NCBI GenBank assembly: GCA_938046735.1
Contig: CALIXF010000005.1
Location: forward strand, 1 to 48,438
Direction of reading: 5' to 3'
Length of the DNA: 48,438 nucleotides
DNA from: an uncultured Candidatus Saccharibacteria bacterium
Lineage (GTDB): Bacteria > Patescibacteriota > Saccharimonadia > Saccharimonadales > Saccharimonadaceae
The translations under genes were made by a program, and so were the position numbers. This document shows, one piece after another, positions 8,778-17,416 of the stretch. A model generated the notes under the pieces. It worked only from the letters and a program-made list of their open reading frames with translations. It was not told the DNA's origin and did not search any database. Numbering within the stretch: position 1 is the first letter of the stretch; the number at the start of each line of letters is the position of its first letter.

Positions 8778-8834
8778 AAGATATCAAGCATATCATTTTA
8801 AATGAAATAAAACATAATTACACAATTGTGTGTC

Positions 8835-10634
8835 CTAATCACGTTTTAGCATGACCGTAAAGGCTTCGGAGGGGATGTCAATTTTGCCGAAACGTTTCAT
8901 CCTGGCCTTACCACGTTTTTGTTTCTCGAGCAATTTAGCTTTGCGGTCGCGGTCACCAGTATGAATCTTGACGGTCACATCTTTACGAAAGGCGCCGATA
9001 GTTTCGCGAGCGATAATACGAGCACCGATAGCAGCCTGCAAGGCAACTTCGAAATTTTGGCGAGGGATCACTTCTTTCAGCTTCTTTGTAATTGTGCGGC
9101 CGATAGAATCAGCTTCAGAACGATGACACATCAGAGCCAATGCATCTATGCGTTCACCGCCAATTAGAAAATCTACACGTACTAAATCTTCAGGACGGTA
9201 ATCCGAAATTTCATAATTAAAGCTGGCATAGCCGGAAGTAAGTGATTTTAATTGATCATAAAAATCAGTAAGAAGATTGGCCATGGGTGCCTCAAAATTG
9301 ATAAGAGCACGATCTTCGAGATAAGAAATATTTTTCTGCAAACCGCGTTTTTCAACAATTAAGGTCAAGACATTGCCGATCATAGAGACTGGCAAGATAA
9401 TTTCACCCCTGACCCAAGGTTCGCGAATTTCGGAAACATAACTAGTGTCAGGAAGATTAGAAGCAGATTTAATTTCAAGCTCCTCGCCGGAATTAAGACG
9501 AACTTGATAGTTTGTAGACGGATTAGTGACGACGAGATCTAATTTAAATTCACGTTCAAGACGCTCCTTGATGATGTCCATGTGAAGAAGACCGAGAAAA
9601 CCGATGCGAAGACCAAAACCTAGAACCGGGCTATTTTCTGGTTCAAAGCGCAAAGCGGAATCGCTGAGGGATAATTTCTCGATAGCATCTTTTAAATCTT
9701 TATACTGGTCATTGGAAACTGGAAAGAAACCAGCATAAACAAAAGGTAAGACATTTTTATAACCTGGGAGCGGAGTACTGGCAGGTTTCTTCTGTAGGGT
9801 GACAGTGTCACCAACTTTAGCTTCGCGAGTGGTTTTTAGGTTAGTCACAATATAGCCAACTTCGCCTTCAGAGAGATTATCTTTAGGTTGCATACCAGGC
9901 GTCAAGACACCAACCTCAAGAGCGATACCATTTATTTTGGAAGCCATCATAAAAATATTGTCGTTCTTTTTGATTTGGCCATTAAAGACGCGAACATAAA
10001 GCACAACACCACGATAATCATCAAAATAGGAGTCAAAAATGAGAGCACGAGTTTCGAGAGTGGGATTAGTCGATTCGGGTTCGATTGGAGTTTTTGGACT
10101 TGGTGCTTTTTGGATAATTGCGTCAAGAACCGCTTCAACGTTTAAGCCGGTCTTAGCAGAAACCGGAATAATATCTTCTTTTTTACAACCAAGAAGATTA
10201 ACGATTTCGCCTGAAACTTTTTCAACATCAGCAGCTGGAAGATCGATTTTATTGATCACGGGAATGATTGTGAGATCCTGCTCGAGGGCGAGATAAACAT
10301 TGGCGAGAGTCTGTGCCTGGATACCCTGGGTGGCGTCGACAACGAGGATAGCCGATTCGACAGCCTGTAGAGAGCGTGAAACTTCATAAGAAAAATCAAC
10401 GTGACCGGGAGTATCAATGAGATTCAATTCATAACCTTTGTAATGCATTTGAACAGGAGTCAATTTAATCGTGATTCCCTTTTCACGTTCAAGCTCCATG
10501 GAGTCAAGCAATTGAGATTTCATTTGTCTCTTTTCGACCGTACCAGTGATCTCCATCATGCGATCAGCAAGAGTGGACTTACCGTGGTCAATATGCGCAA
10601 TAATGCAGAAATTACGAATATGGTCTGAATTCAT
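8835..10634 (-). CDS. lepA: Elongation factor 4 (LepA)
   Basis: 599 residues, the usual family length. G-domain motifs are AHIDHGKST (G1), DTPGHVDFSYEVSRSL (G3) and NKIDLPAAD (G4). EF-G-like domains follow, then the LepA-specific C-terminus (DVTVKIHTGDRDRKAKLLEKQKRGKARMKRFG). It is a ribosome-associated GTPase that back-translocates or assists assembly under stress. The ATG at 10634 lies 6 nt from TATAAT, so the mRNA is predicted leaderless, and its promoter is back to back with that of tilS. Confidence 0.97.
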   Translation of the reverse strand: MNSDHIRNFCIIAHIDHGKSTLADRMMEITGTVEKRQMKSQLLDSMELEREKGITIKLTPVQMHYKGYELNLIDTPGHVDFSYEVSRSLQAVESAILVVDATQGIQAQTLANVYLALEQDLTIIPVINKIDLPAADVEKVSGEIVNLLGCKKEDIIPVSAKTGLNVEAVLDAIIQKAPSPKTPIEPESTNPTLETRALIFDSYFDDYRGVVLYVRVFNGQIKKNDNIFMMASKINGIALEVGVLTPGMQPKDNLSEGEVGYIVTNLKTTREAKVGDTVTLQKKPASTPLPGYKNVLPFVYAGFFPVSNDQYKDLKDAIEKLSLSDSALRFEPENSPVLGFGLRIGFLGLLHMDIIKERLEREFKLDLVVTNPSTNYQVRLNSGEELEIKSASNLPDTSYVSEIREPWVRGEIILPVSMIGNVLTLIVEKRGLQKNISYLEDRALINFEAPMANLLTDFYDQLKSLTSGYASFNYEISDYRPEDLVRVDFLIGGERIDALALMCHRSEADSIGRTITKKLKEVIPRQNFEVALQAAIGARIIARETIGAFRKDVTVKIHTGDRDRKAKLLEKQKRGKARMKRFGKIDIPSEAFTVMLKRD

Positions 10635-10640
10635 GGGGTA

Positions 10641-10649
10641 ATTATAACA
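10641..10649 (-). promoter_or_regulatory. Leaderless promoter of lepA
   Basis: TGTTATAAT, then TACCCC (6 nt), then ATG. Confidence 0.72.
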
Positions 10650-10680
10650 GATATGAGGTAGAGATGGAATGAGCAGAATT

Positions 10681-10689
10681 TGGTATAAT
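10681..10689 (+). promoter_or_regulatory. Leaderless promoter of tilS
   Basis: TGGTATAAT, then TTAAGA (6 nt), then GTG at 10696. It decides the tilS start, because the ATG at 10669 lies upstream of this promoter. Confidence 0.72.
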
Positions 10690-10695
10690 TTAAGA

Positions 10696-11610
10696 GTGAA
10701 AAAGATTTTGGCAGTATCTGGTGGAATTGACTCAATGGCACTACTTGATATGTTCTACAAAAAAGAACCAGCCAATATTTTGGTGGCACATTTTAATCAC
10801 GGAACAAGGGACTCGGCCGATGCCGACGAGATGTTTGTCAAAGAGAAATGTGCGGAATTGATGGTGCCGTTTGAATCTAGGAAGATTATGCTTGGAGATG
10901 GAGTTTCCGAGGAGGAGGCCAGAGAAAAAAGATACGATTATTTATATCATGTCGCGAATAAATATAATGGTATAATTTATACTGCACATCACGTGGACGA
11001 TCTTTTAGAATCCATAGTAATTAATCTGATTCGTGGAACCTTTTGGCGAGGATTAGCACCGTTTGGAAATACAAAAGTTCAAAGACCGCTAGTGGATCTC
11101 AGAATAGGCAAGATTGATATTTTACGCTATGCTAGTAAGAATCATCTCTGTTTTCGACAAGATCCAACGAATTTTGAAGATGATTATTTACGAAATAGAG
11201 TGAGAAGAGCTTTAGGAAAATTAGAACAAAAAACAAAAAATCAACTACTAGAACTTGCCAAAAAACAAAAAGTTTTGCGTGAGGAGATCGAGAAGAATCT
11301 TACCGATTTATCTAAGCAAATTATTATAAATAATTCGGGGGATGAGATAATTTTTCAAAGAGATTTCTTTAAGAGTAGTGCGGGGGAGACGGTGTGCGAA
11401 AATAATATAAGTACACAGGAACGCGAGAAAGAGGTGAATATGCTGACGTGTGAGATTTTGAGAACGATTTGTCTTGGAAGAGGGATCTCGCTAACCAGAC
11501 CTCAAATCATAGATTTTTTAGAAGCAATTAGAGAATATAAACCGGGAAAGAAATTTAACTTGCCAAAAGATAGAATGGCGACAATCAGTAGAGATTTCGT
11601 ACGACTTTAA
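10696..11610 (+). CDS. tilS: tRNA(Ile)-lysidine synthase
   Basis: 304 residues from the GTG start. The N-terminal PP-loop SGGIDSMALLDMF is followed by AHFNHGTRDSADADE and YTAHHVDDLLESIVINLIRGT and then DPTNFEDDYLRNRVRR, all typical of TilS. The enzyme uses ATP and lysine to modify C34 of tRNA-Ile(CAU), changing its decoding from AUG to AUA. The protein is short: the C-terminal part is reduced compared with the 420-460 residues of E. coli. The longer reading that starts at 10669 is rejected because it would begin before the promoter. Confidence 0.9.
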   Translation: MKKILAVSGGIDSMALLDMFYKKEPANILVAHFNHGTRDSADADEMFVKEKCAELMVPFESRKIMLGDGVSEEEAREKRYDYLYHVANKYNGIIYTAHHVDDLLESIVINLIRGTFWRGLAPFGNTKVQRPLVDLRIGKIDILRYASKNHLCFRQDPTNFEDDYLRNRVRRALGKLEQKTKNQLLELAKKQKVLREEIEKNLTDLSKQIIINNSGDEIIFQRDFFKSSAGETVCENNISTQEREKEVNMLTCEILRTICLGRGISLTRPQIIDFLEAIREYKPGKKFNLPKDRMATISRDFVRL

Positions 11611-11656
11611 TGGTATAATATAGAGAAGAAAATGATAAAAACAGGAAGGTCAAAAG

Positions 11657-12358
11657 ATGTCAGGACACAGTAAATGGGCGACCACGAAACGCCAAAAAGC
11701 CATCGTCGACGCAAAACGTGGCGCGGCTTTTACAAAAATTGCAAACCAGATTGCGATTGCCGCAAGAAGCGGTGGTGATCCTTCAATGAACCCTACTCTT
11801 GCGATGGTACTGGAAAAAGCTCGTAAAGCGAATATGCCAAAAGCGAATATCGAGCGGGCAATTGCGAGGGCGACCGACAAGAGTGCAGCCGCGATGATTG
11901 AGGAAACTTACGAGGCTTATGGTCCTGCAGGAATTGGTATTATCATTGAAGTTGCGACCGACAACAAAAACCGCACAATGCCAGAAGTGCGTAATGTACT
12001 TTCTAAAAATGGTGGACGTATGGCGGATCCAGGAAGTGTGATGTTTCAGTTTGCGAGAAAGGGAGTGATCGAGATTGCCGAAAAAGGCGAAGATGCACTG
12101 ATGACAGCTCTCGATTGTGGTGCGGAAGACGCCAACGAAAGTGAAGATGGGATTGAAATTATCACAGAGGCGACTGATTTAATGAAAGTGAGGCAGGCCT
12201 TGATCGATGCTGGTCTTTCTGTAGAAAATGCAGAACTTCGCTACATCGCAAATACTTCAGTGCCAGTAAGTGAAGAGGATGCCGAAAAAGTCGACAAACT
12301 TTTAAACGCAATTGACGATCTTGACGACGTCACAAACGTATTTACGAACGCTGAATAA
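11657..12358 (+). CDS. YebC/PmpR-family protein
   Basis: 233 residues, standard length. The N-terminus SGHSKWATTKRQKAIVDAKRGAAFTKI is the family signature, and YGPAGIGIIIEVATDNKNRT and KNGGRMADPGSVMFQFARKG follow. Members are annotated as transcription regulators and more recently as factors that relieve ribosome stalling. Unlike its neighbours it has a leader with a ribosome site (GGAAGGT) before the ATG, transcribed from the TATAAT box near 11614. It follows tilS by 46 nt. Confidence 0.95.
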   Translation: MSGHSKWATTKRQKAIVDAKRGAAFTKIANQIAIAARSGGDPSMNPTLAMVLEKARKANMPKANIERAIARATDKSAAAMIEETYEAYGPAGIGIIIEVATDNKNRTMPEVRNVLSKNGGRMADPGSVMFQFARKGVIEIAEKGEDALMTALDCGAEDANESEDGIEIITEATDLMKVRQALIDAGLSVENAELRYIANTSVPVSEEDAEKVDKLLNAIDDLDDVTNVFTNAE

Positions 12359-12376
12359 TCTGTTAAAATAATTAGC

Positions 12377-12462
12377 GGAAGGGTGGCCGAGTGGTTGATG
12401 GCACTGGTCTTGAAAACCAGCAAGTTAACGCTTCGCAGGTTCGAATCCTGTCCCTTCCGCCA
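12377..12462 (+). tRNA. tRNA-Ser (TGA)
   Basis: Class II tRNA with acceptor GGAAGGG/CCCTTCC, discriminator G, encoded CCA, anticodon stem CTGGT/ACCAG, loop CTTGAAA with anticodon TGA, a long variable arm and T-loop TTCGAAT. TAAAAT at 12364-12369 is a likely -10 box. Confidence 0.95.
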
Positions 12463-12465
12463 AGT

Positions 12466-12542
12466 GGCACCATAGCTCAGCTGGTTAGAGCGTAGGACTC
12501 ATAAGCCTAAGGTCACTGGTTCGATCCCAGTTGGTGCTACCA
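12466..12542 (+). tRNA. tRNA with CAT anticodon (Met or Ile2)
   Basis: Acceptor GGCACCA/TGGTGCT, discriminator A, encoded CCA, D-arm GCTC/GAGC, anticodon loop CTCATAA, T-loop TTCGATC. It lies 3 nt after tRNA-Ser and is probably cotranscribed. Elongator Met is the default reading, but a TilS substrate tRNA-Ile(CAU) cannot be excluded. The anticodon stem TAGGA/GCCTA has an A31-G39 mismatch next to the loop. Confidence 0.9.
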
Positions 12543-12556
12543 AAATTTAGAAGATT

Positions 12557-12585
12557 AATAACGAGGCAGTTCGTTATTTTTTATT
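12557..12585 (+). terminator. Terminator of the tRNA-Ser/tRNA-CAT unit
   Basis: AATAACGA-GGCAGT-TCGTTATT hairpin followed by a T run. Confidence 0.75.
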
Positions 12586-12624
12586 TACCAATATTTCAAA
12601 AAATGATGATTTAAATTACTGAGC

Positions 12625-13971
12625 CTAATCGTCAGAATTAATAAAATCAAAATCTCGACTCGTATATTGGCCTTCTTTTGGCTCCCAATAATCTTCGAGA
12701 TTATTTTGATCTGTTTGGAAGCGAATCTGATCAGTTGGACCTTCTTCATATTCAGAAATAGCCAACCGGATGCTTGGATCAGAGGCATGATAATCTAGCA
12801 TTGAGTCGGGGAGATCATATTCACGGAAGTTAATTGAGTCCAAATATTCTTGAATCTCATGATCCGTTTTTTCACCGAGTTCTGCCGATTCTTTTGGTTT
12901 ATAGGCGGAAGGATAGTAACTGAAATTAAATAGGGACTGGCGAAGTTCTTTAGCGGCGGCGAGTGGGCGACCGAGATACTCTTCTGAAATAAGATCCCAA
13001 TCGATGAGATTAGCGGTAAAATTCTGAGCAGTCTCAACATCGCGACTAATACACTTGTTCATCATCAAAGCAATATCGAAAGTGCGAATGCGATCAACAT
13101 GTTGAACATCCTCTAAAGTTGGGATAGAACTAGAGAAGCCTGAAATAACGCTTTGCATCATGAGAGCCTTGAGAAAGAGACGGCTACTTAGATTATTATC
13201 ATAATTCGGTAGCTCATAATAAGTTGGGCGAATAATATTTTCGAGAAAATCATTTCTTGCAACGTCGGTAAAATAAAGCTGGCCGTTTAGAATTAAACTT
13301 TGATTGATGGTAAAATCGCGCGTACGAAAATAGTGCTCAAAAGATTCACTCTTGATGCCATAACCAAAAGCATAATCATCCGGCATATACTCTTTTGACA
13401 GCCGGTCAAGATCATCTGGAGTGATTGGCTGATCACCTTCACGATCATTAATATTCACAAGGTCAAGATCACGAATCGGCTCGATATCGCCGGTCAAAAA
13501 TTGCCGAACGGCACTTCTTGCAACTCCACCCATAACGGCGATTCCTTGAGGCAGTTCGTGCAGAAACGGAAAACGCTCGTAGATTTCAGGAGTAAGAGGA
13601 TATTGATTGATTTGACGATGTTCATCACGAAATTCTACACGCTCATCTCCATCGTCTTCGTTATATTCACGGCTATCTTCCTGATATTCGCCATCTTCTT
13701 CATAATTATCGTCGTCTACTTTTTCGTAATCATCTTCGTTTTCGTGATCATCCTCATATTCATGATCGTCCTGATGATTTAGACCAACACGTTCTTGGCC
13801 TAGTCCAAGTTGTTTTTGAAGACTTGAAGAAATGGAAGTGAGCAGATCAAGCTCAGGGTCTTGATATGTTTTGTTAGTTTCAGGTTGATAAGAAGATGGG
13901 GACAGAACATCCTGAGAATCCAGAAGATCTTGGTTTTCAACATGAGGGGATTGATCAATTAATTCAGACAT
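12625..13971 (-). CDS. Nucleotidyltransferase-like protein with acidic N-terminus
   Basis: 448 residues. Residues about 65-115 are extremely acidic and low in complexity (repeats of HEYEDDHENEDDYEK type). After this come elements resembling class II CCA-adding enzymes and poly(A) polymerases: GIAVMGGVARSAV (nucleotide-binding Gly-Gly...Arg), PIRDLDLV (metal-binding D-x-D) and TRDFTINQSL (very close to the RRDFTIN motif B). The rest is not recognisable. A template-independent nucleotidyltransferase fold is inferred; substrate unknown. It sits next to two tRNA genes, but these already encode CCA. A TATAAT box at about 13992-13998 and AAAGGT before the ATG give it a short leader. It is divergent from ruvA. 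Confidence 0.6.
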   Translation of the reverse strand: MSELIDQSPHVENQDLLDSQDVLSPSSYQPETNKTYQDPELDLLTSISSSLQKQLGLGQERVGLNHQDDHEYEDDHENEDDYEKVDDDNYEEDGEYQEDSREYNEDDGDERVEFRDEHRQINQYPLTPEIYERFPFLHELPQGIAVMGGVARSAVRQFLTGDIEPIRDLDLVNINDREGDQPITPDDLDRLSKEYMPDDYAFGYGIKSESFEHYFRTRDFTINQSLILNGQLYFTDVARNDFLENIIRPTYYELPNYDNNLSSRLFLKALMMQSVISGFSSSIPTLEDVQHVDRIRTFDIALMMNKCISRDVETAQNFTANLIDWDLISEEYLGRPLAAAKELRQSLFNFSYYPSAYKPKESAELGEKTDHEIQEYLDSINFREYDLPDSMLDYHASDPSIRLAISEYEEGPTDQIRFQTDQNNLEDYWEPKEGQYTSRDFDFINSDD

Positions 13972-14033
13972 TTTAATACCTTTATGTTTATTATATCAAA
14001 CATAAGCAGAGGCTGAGGAAAAATGGTGGTCTA

Positions 14034-14042
14034 TGGTAGAAT
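14034..14042 (+). promoter_or_regulatory. Leaderless promoter of ruvA
   Basis: TGGTAGAAT, then AATGCT (6 nt), then ATG at 14049. Confidence 0.68.
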
Positions 14043-14048
14043 AATGCT

Positions 14049-14627
14049 ATGATTGCACACATTGAGGGAGAAGTTTCTGAAAAGTTTTTAAATTCGATTA
14101 TTGTTGATGTTCACGGTGTGGGATATGAAATAGGCTTGTCACAGATTGATGCCGAGACTACCAATGTAGGTGAGAGGAAAAAATTTTATACATACCATGC
14201 AATACGAGAAAATTCCGAAGATCTATATGGCTTCTCGAGTTTGATGGCGAAAAAGATTTTTGAGATGTTAATTTCTGTGAATGGAGTGGGACCGAAAGCA
14301 GCGATGGCGATTTTGTCTTTAGCAAAACCAGAAGAAGTACGTAACGCGATTGCAAATGCGGATACAGCATTTGTAAGTAAGGCAGCAGGGGTGGGTAAAA
14401 AATCCGCTGAACGCGTGATTGTGGATTTAAAAGATAAGGTGGGATTACCAACAAAATATGGCGCAACTGAAGCAGTTACGATCCAAAATCAGCCTAAAAA
14501 TGATGAGGCACTTGATGCTTTAATGGCGCTAGGTTTTCCACTAAAAGAAGCGACCGACGCGCTTGCAAAAGTTGATAGAGATCTTCCGGTTGAAGAAAGG
14601 ATTAGATTAGCACTCAAACAGCGTTAA
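14049..14627 (+). CDS. ruvA: Holliday junction helicase subunit RuvA
   Basis: 192 residues, usual size. The OB-fold N-terminus starts MIAHIEGEVSEK; two helix-hairpin-helix motifs (LISVNGVGPKAAMAIL and AAGVGKKSAERVIVDLKDK) bind the junction; the C-terminal domain that contacts RuvB ends ALMALGFPLKEATDALAKV. It recognises four-way junctions and loads RuvB rings for branch migration. Its partners ruvB and ruvC are nearby but on the opposite strand in separate units, a dispersed version of the usual ruvCAB cluster. Confidence 0.95.
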   Translation: MIAHIEGEVSEKFLNSIIVDVHGVGYEIGLSQIDAETTNVGERKKFYTYHAIRENSEDLYGFSSLMAKKIFEMLISVNGVGPKAAMAILSLAKPEEVRNAIANADTAFVSKAAGVGKKSAERVIVDLKDKVGLPTKYGATEAVTIQNQPKNDEALDALMALGFPLKEATDALAKVDRDLPVEERIRLALKQR

Positions 14628-14640
14628 TCGTATGTTGGAT

Positions 14641-14675
14641 AAAAAGTACCTGGCTATGACGATCCAGGTATTTTT
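14641..14675. terminator. Bidirectional terminator between ruvA and the PH-domain gene
   Basis: AAAAAGTACCTGG and CCAGGTATTTTT form a stem with a 10-nt loop, usable in both directions between convergent genes. Confidence 0.75.
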
Positions 14676-14682
14676 AACGGGT

Positions 14683-15471
14683 TTAATTATTAGGAGTATT
14701 GAAAGTAGTGCTACTAGTGTCGACATTTTTCGGTGTAGAAGTAACAGGAATATTTTCTTCAATAGTTGACGAAACTGGAGTAGCAGTTGTAACAACCTCA
14801 ACAACTGGAGGTGTTGAATCTGAGTTAGTATTAGCAAAAGTAACTGGCTCCGTAGTAACGACAGTAGTGGGAGCACTGGAGTTAACAACAGTAGCTGATG
14901 TACCAGCAGGACAGGAATCGTCAGAAGATTCACCCTTTTCAACATGAACAAGATGAGTAATAGTTTCAAGCTCATCGGTTGGTGTATCAACGTTCTCAAA
15001 AGTATAGGTGGTTTCAGAGCCAATAGTCGACATACGGAGAGTGCCAATACTAAAAAGATGTTCAAAAATTCCGGATTGTTTGAAGCTAACATCTTCAACC
15101 GCAATAAGGTCGATTACATTGGTAGAGCTAGAAAAAAGAGAAGTGACAGTATTTTGGATTAAACGTTTATTGGTGACATAGAGGCAGTTGCCGGAATAGA
15201 CATGAGTGGATATGAGTGTGGCAATCCAGATCGTACCAAGCATAATGAGAATAATCATGAGCAAAAATGATCTCGAAGTGGTGTCAAGATTAAAAATAAA
15301 GGAACTGCCACCATTGACGAGGATACTCGCAGCGATCAGAATGGCTGAACAGATAAGAGCACCAGCCCAAAAGCCGAGAGGAATAAGTTTAGTTCTTTTA
15401 ATTACCAAAACGAGATGTTCACCTTTTTCAAAAGCGATGCCCGGTAGCTGTTTTTTGGAGTTATTTGCCAT
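14683..15471 (-). CDS. Membrane protein with bacterial PH (DUF304-like) domain
   Basis: 262 residues. Two hydrophobic segments (about 32-53 and 68-90) are followed by LYVTNKRLIQNTVTSLFSSSTNVIDLIAVEDVSFKQSGIFEHLFSIGTLRMST, the typical bacterial PH (YdbS/DUF304) pattern, and then a Thr/Ser/Val-rich low-complexity tail of about 80 residues. Function of these domains is poorly known; they occur in membrane stress and envelope proteins. The tail is probably disordered and could be outside the cell or a spacer. A TGCTATAAT box lies about 25 nt upstream, so this gene has a short leader. Confidence 0.7.
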   Translation of the reverse strand: MANNSKKQLPGIAFEKGEHLVLVIKRTKLIPLGFWAGALICSAILIAASILVNGGSSFIFNLDTTSRSFLLMIILIMLGTIWIATLISTHVYSGNCLYVTNKRLIQNTVTSLFSSSTNVIDLIAVEDVSFKQSGIFEHLFSIGTLRMSTIGSETTYTFENVDTPTDELETITHLVHVEKGESSDDSCPAGTSATVVNSSAPTTVVTTEPVTFANTNSDSTPPVVEVVTTATPVSSTIEENIPVTSTPKNVDTSSTTFNTPNN

Positions 15472-15627
15472 ATTCTGGTCCCAATTAATTTGCGTTATTA
15501 TAGCATTTTAAGGCAGTTTTTGCAAATTAAACGTAATAGCTCACAACCTTTGAAACAAGTATTGGCAATAAAAATAGGGTAGATTCTATACTTAAATTAG
15601 CATCACTTAATAAAAAGAAAACTGCCT

Positions 15628-15747
15628 ATGTCGTATAGTACTAACAGAGATGCGTATATTGAGAGATTTAATCGAATTATTAAAGAAGAGTATACTGACA
15701 ACTATTACTTAGAGAATGAATCACCAAAAATTATAAAAAAATTATAA
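15628..15747 (+). pseudogene. Transposase C-terminal fragment (IS3/IS481 integrase-core type)
   Basis: A 39-codon reading frame, MSYSTNRDAYIERFNRII followed by KEEYTDNY, matches the last catalytic segment of rve-type transposases (D/N-A-x-I-E-R-F-N-R-x-x-K-E-E). The upstream catalytic domain is missing and the frame ends in poly-Lys, so it is a decayed remnant. The rest of the 380-bp gap between 15472 and 15855 shows only a terminator. Confidence 0.65.
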
Positions 15748-15816
15748 AAATAAAAACCTTAGTTTTAACTTATCTGACTCAGAATTATGAAAAAATGTAT
15801 CAAATAAATTTTGATT

Positions 15817-15845
15817 AAAAAAAGGCCTCGTTTTGAGACCTTTTA
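15817..15845. terminator. Terminator downstream of the small secreted protein
   Basis: AAAAGGCCTC-GTTTT-GAGACCTTTT hairpin (one mismatch) with A and T runs on the two sides. Confidence 0.7.
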
Positions 15846-15855
15846 GATATATCTA

Positions 15856-16128
15856 CTATTTTGAATAACCGCCACCAAGCAGTGCACTCCCGTTGTTCAC
15901 GGGATCATCCTTGCGAGAACAAGAACTTATTTCGCCACCTGACTCGACGACCTTAGAACCACCACCAATCCTTGCGCTTCCGTTGTTTACGGGATCACCC
16001 TTGCGAGAACAAGTGCTTCCATTTGAGCTAATGGTAGAAAGATGCTTTGTTTCCTGGTAGTTGTAGCCAGTGGCAGTAATTCCAATAGTAGTAATAATAG
16101 TAGCCGTAATAATAATCTTTTTTATCAT
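15856..16128 (-). CDS. Small secreted protein with two Cys-containing repeats
   Basis: 90 residues, no family recognised. A signal-peptide-like N-terminus (MIKKIIITATIITTIGITA) is followed by a linker and two near-identical units: CSRKGDPVNNGSARIGGG and CSRKDDPVNNGSALLGGG, separated by about 14 residues. The ribosome site GGAGGGG before the ATG is one of the strongest in the window, which suggests high expression. Each repeat has one cysteine, and another pairing or a metal site could use the two together. A secreted or periplasmic effector-like peptide is possible, but nothing in the sequence shows its target. Confidence 0.7.
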   Translation of the reverse strand: MIKKIIITATIITTIGITATGYNYQETKHLSTISSNGSTCSRKGDPVNNGSARIGGGSKVVESGGEISSCSRKDDPVNNGSALLGGGYSK

Positions 16129-16292
16129 TTTCCCCTCCTTTTTGATAAAAAAATTAAGTTACTTCCATATGTATGGACTTTTGTATTATATAATATCTCA
16201 TTTGTCAATATAGACATATTAACTCACAATTTTTACAACAGAATCCTGCATGAAAAATAAGGTAGCACTTAAATTTATTTATAGAAATGAGG

Positions 16293-17321
16293 CTAACCTA
16301 TGCTTAGAGATCTTTTAAACTTGATTAGATGTCGTTTGGCCTTTTCAGTAACACGACGGCCACGAGGAGTTTTTTCAATGAAGCCAAGTTGGATGAGATA
16401 TGGCTCATAATAATCCTCGATCGTAGTGGTTTCATCACCGGTGAGGGCAGCGATAGTGGTGAGACCAACAGGTCGATCTTCATAATTCTCTAACATCAAC
16501 TCCAACATATTGCGATCAGCAGGATCAAGACCTAGTTCATCAATTTCGAGGAGAGCAAGAGCCTTAGTAGCAGTTTCAGCATCAATCACACCATCACCAT
16601 TAACATCGGCAAAATCACGAACACGCTTTGTTAAACGGTTGGCAATACGAGGGGTGAGGCGAGAGCGAGTAGCGAGAAGAGACGTGGCCTCAGGTTTAAT
16701 TTTAGTATTTAGAATAGCGGCAGTACGAGTTACAATTTGCTCAATTTCGGGAATTTTATAATATTCCAAACGGTGAGTAATACCGAAACGATCGCGAAGT
16801 GGGCCAGCGAGAGAACCGGTACGAGTAGTAGCGCCGATAACAGTAAAATGCGGGAGATCGAGGCGGACAGAACGAGCAGCAGGTCCCTTACCGATGACGA
16901 TATCAAGTTTGTAATCTTCCATGGCAGAATAGAGAATCTCTTCAACTGCACGACGTAGACGATGAATTTCATCAATAAATAGAACATCACCATCTTGGAG
17001 ATTGGTCAGGATTGAGGCGAGATCACCGGCACGCTCGATGGCGGGACCAGAGGTGACACGAAGATTAGCACCAAGTTCATGTGCAATGACGTTTGCCATG
17101 GTGGTTTTACCAAGACCGGGAGGGCCGTAAAGCAGAACATGATCGAGCGAAGTGCCATCAGCACGCTTTTTGACGGCATCAATGGCGATTTTAAGATTAC
17201 GCTTTAAGCGTTCTTGACCAACATAATCCTGAAAACTGGTTGGGCGAAGACTAACTTCAATCACCTGTTCTTCGGTATCATCTTGATGTGAAATATTATC
17301 AATTACACGCTCGATTGCCAA
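16293..17321 (-). CDS. ruvB: Holliday junction helicase RuvB
   Basis: 342 residues, usual size. AAA+ motifs are clear: Walker A YGPPGLGKTTMANVIAHELG, Walker B LFIDEIHRLRRAVEEILYSAMED, sensor 1 GATTRTG and the arginine-finger region GPLRDRFG. The C-terminal winged helix is GDETTTIEDYYEPYLIQLGFIEKTPRGR. It is the ATP-driven motor that works with RuvA. The start codon is TTG at 17321, placed by AGAAAGGA just upstream; no ATG is available nearby. Confidence 0.95.
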   Translation of the reverse strand: MAIERVIDNISHQDDTEEQVIEVSLRPTSFQDYVGQERLKRNLKIAIDAVKKRADGTSLDHVLLYGPPGLGKTTMANVIAHELGANLRVTSGPAIERAGDLASILTNLQDGDVLFIDEIHRLRRAVEEILYSAMEDYKLDIVIGKGPAARSVRLDLPHFTVIGATTRTGSLAGPLRDRFGITHRLEYYKIPEIEQIVTRTAAILNTKIKPEATSLLATRSRLTPRIANRLTKRVRDFADVNGDGVIDAETATKALALLEIDELGLDPADRNMLELMLENYEDRPVGLTTIAALTGDETTTIEDYYEPYLIQLGFIEKTPRGRRVTEKAKRHLIKFKRSLSIG

Positions 17322-17416
17322 TTTGGTCCTTTCTGCCTGATACTTATCTACTGGCGCTTCGGAAGTCTGTATTATATAATATATTGTAACATCTATGTTA
17401 ATTAAAGGAGAATTAT

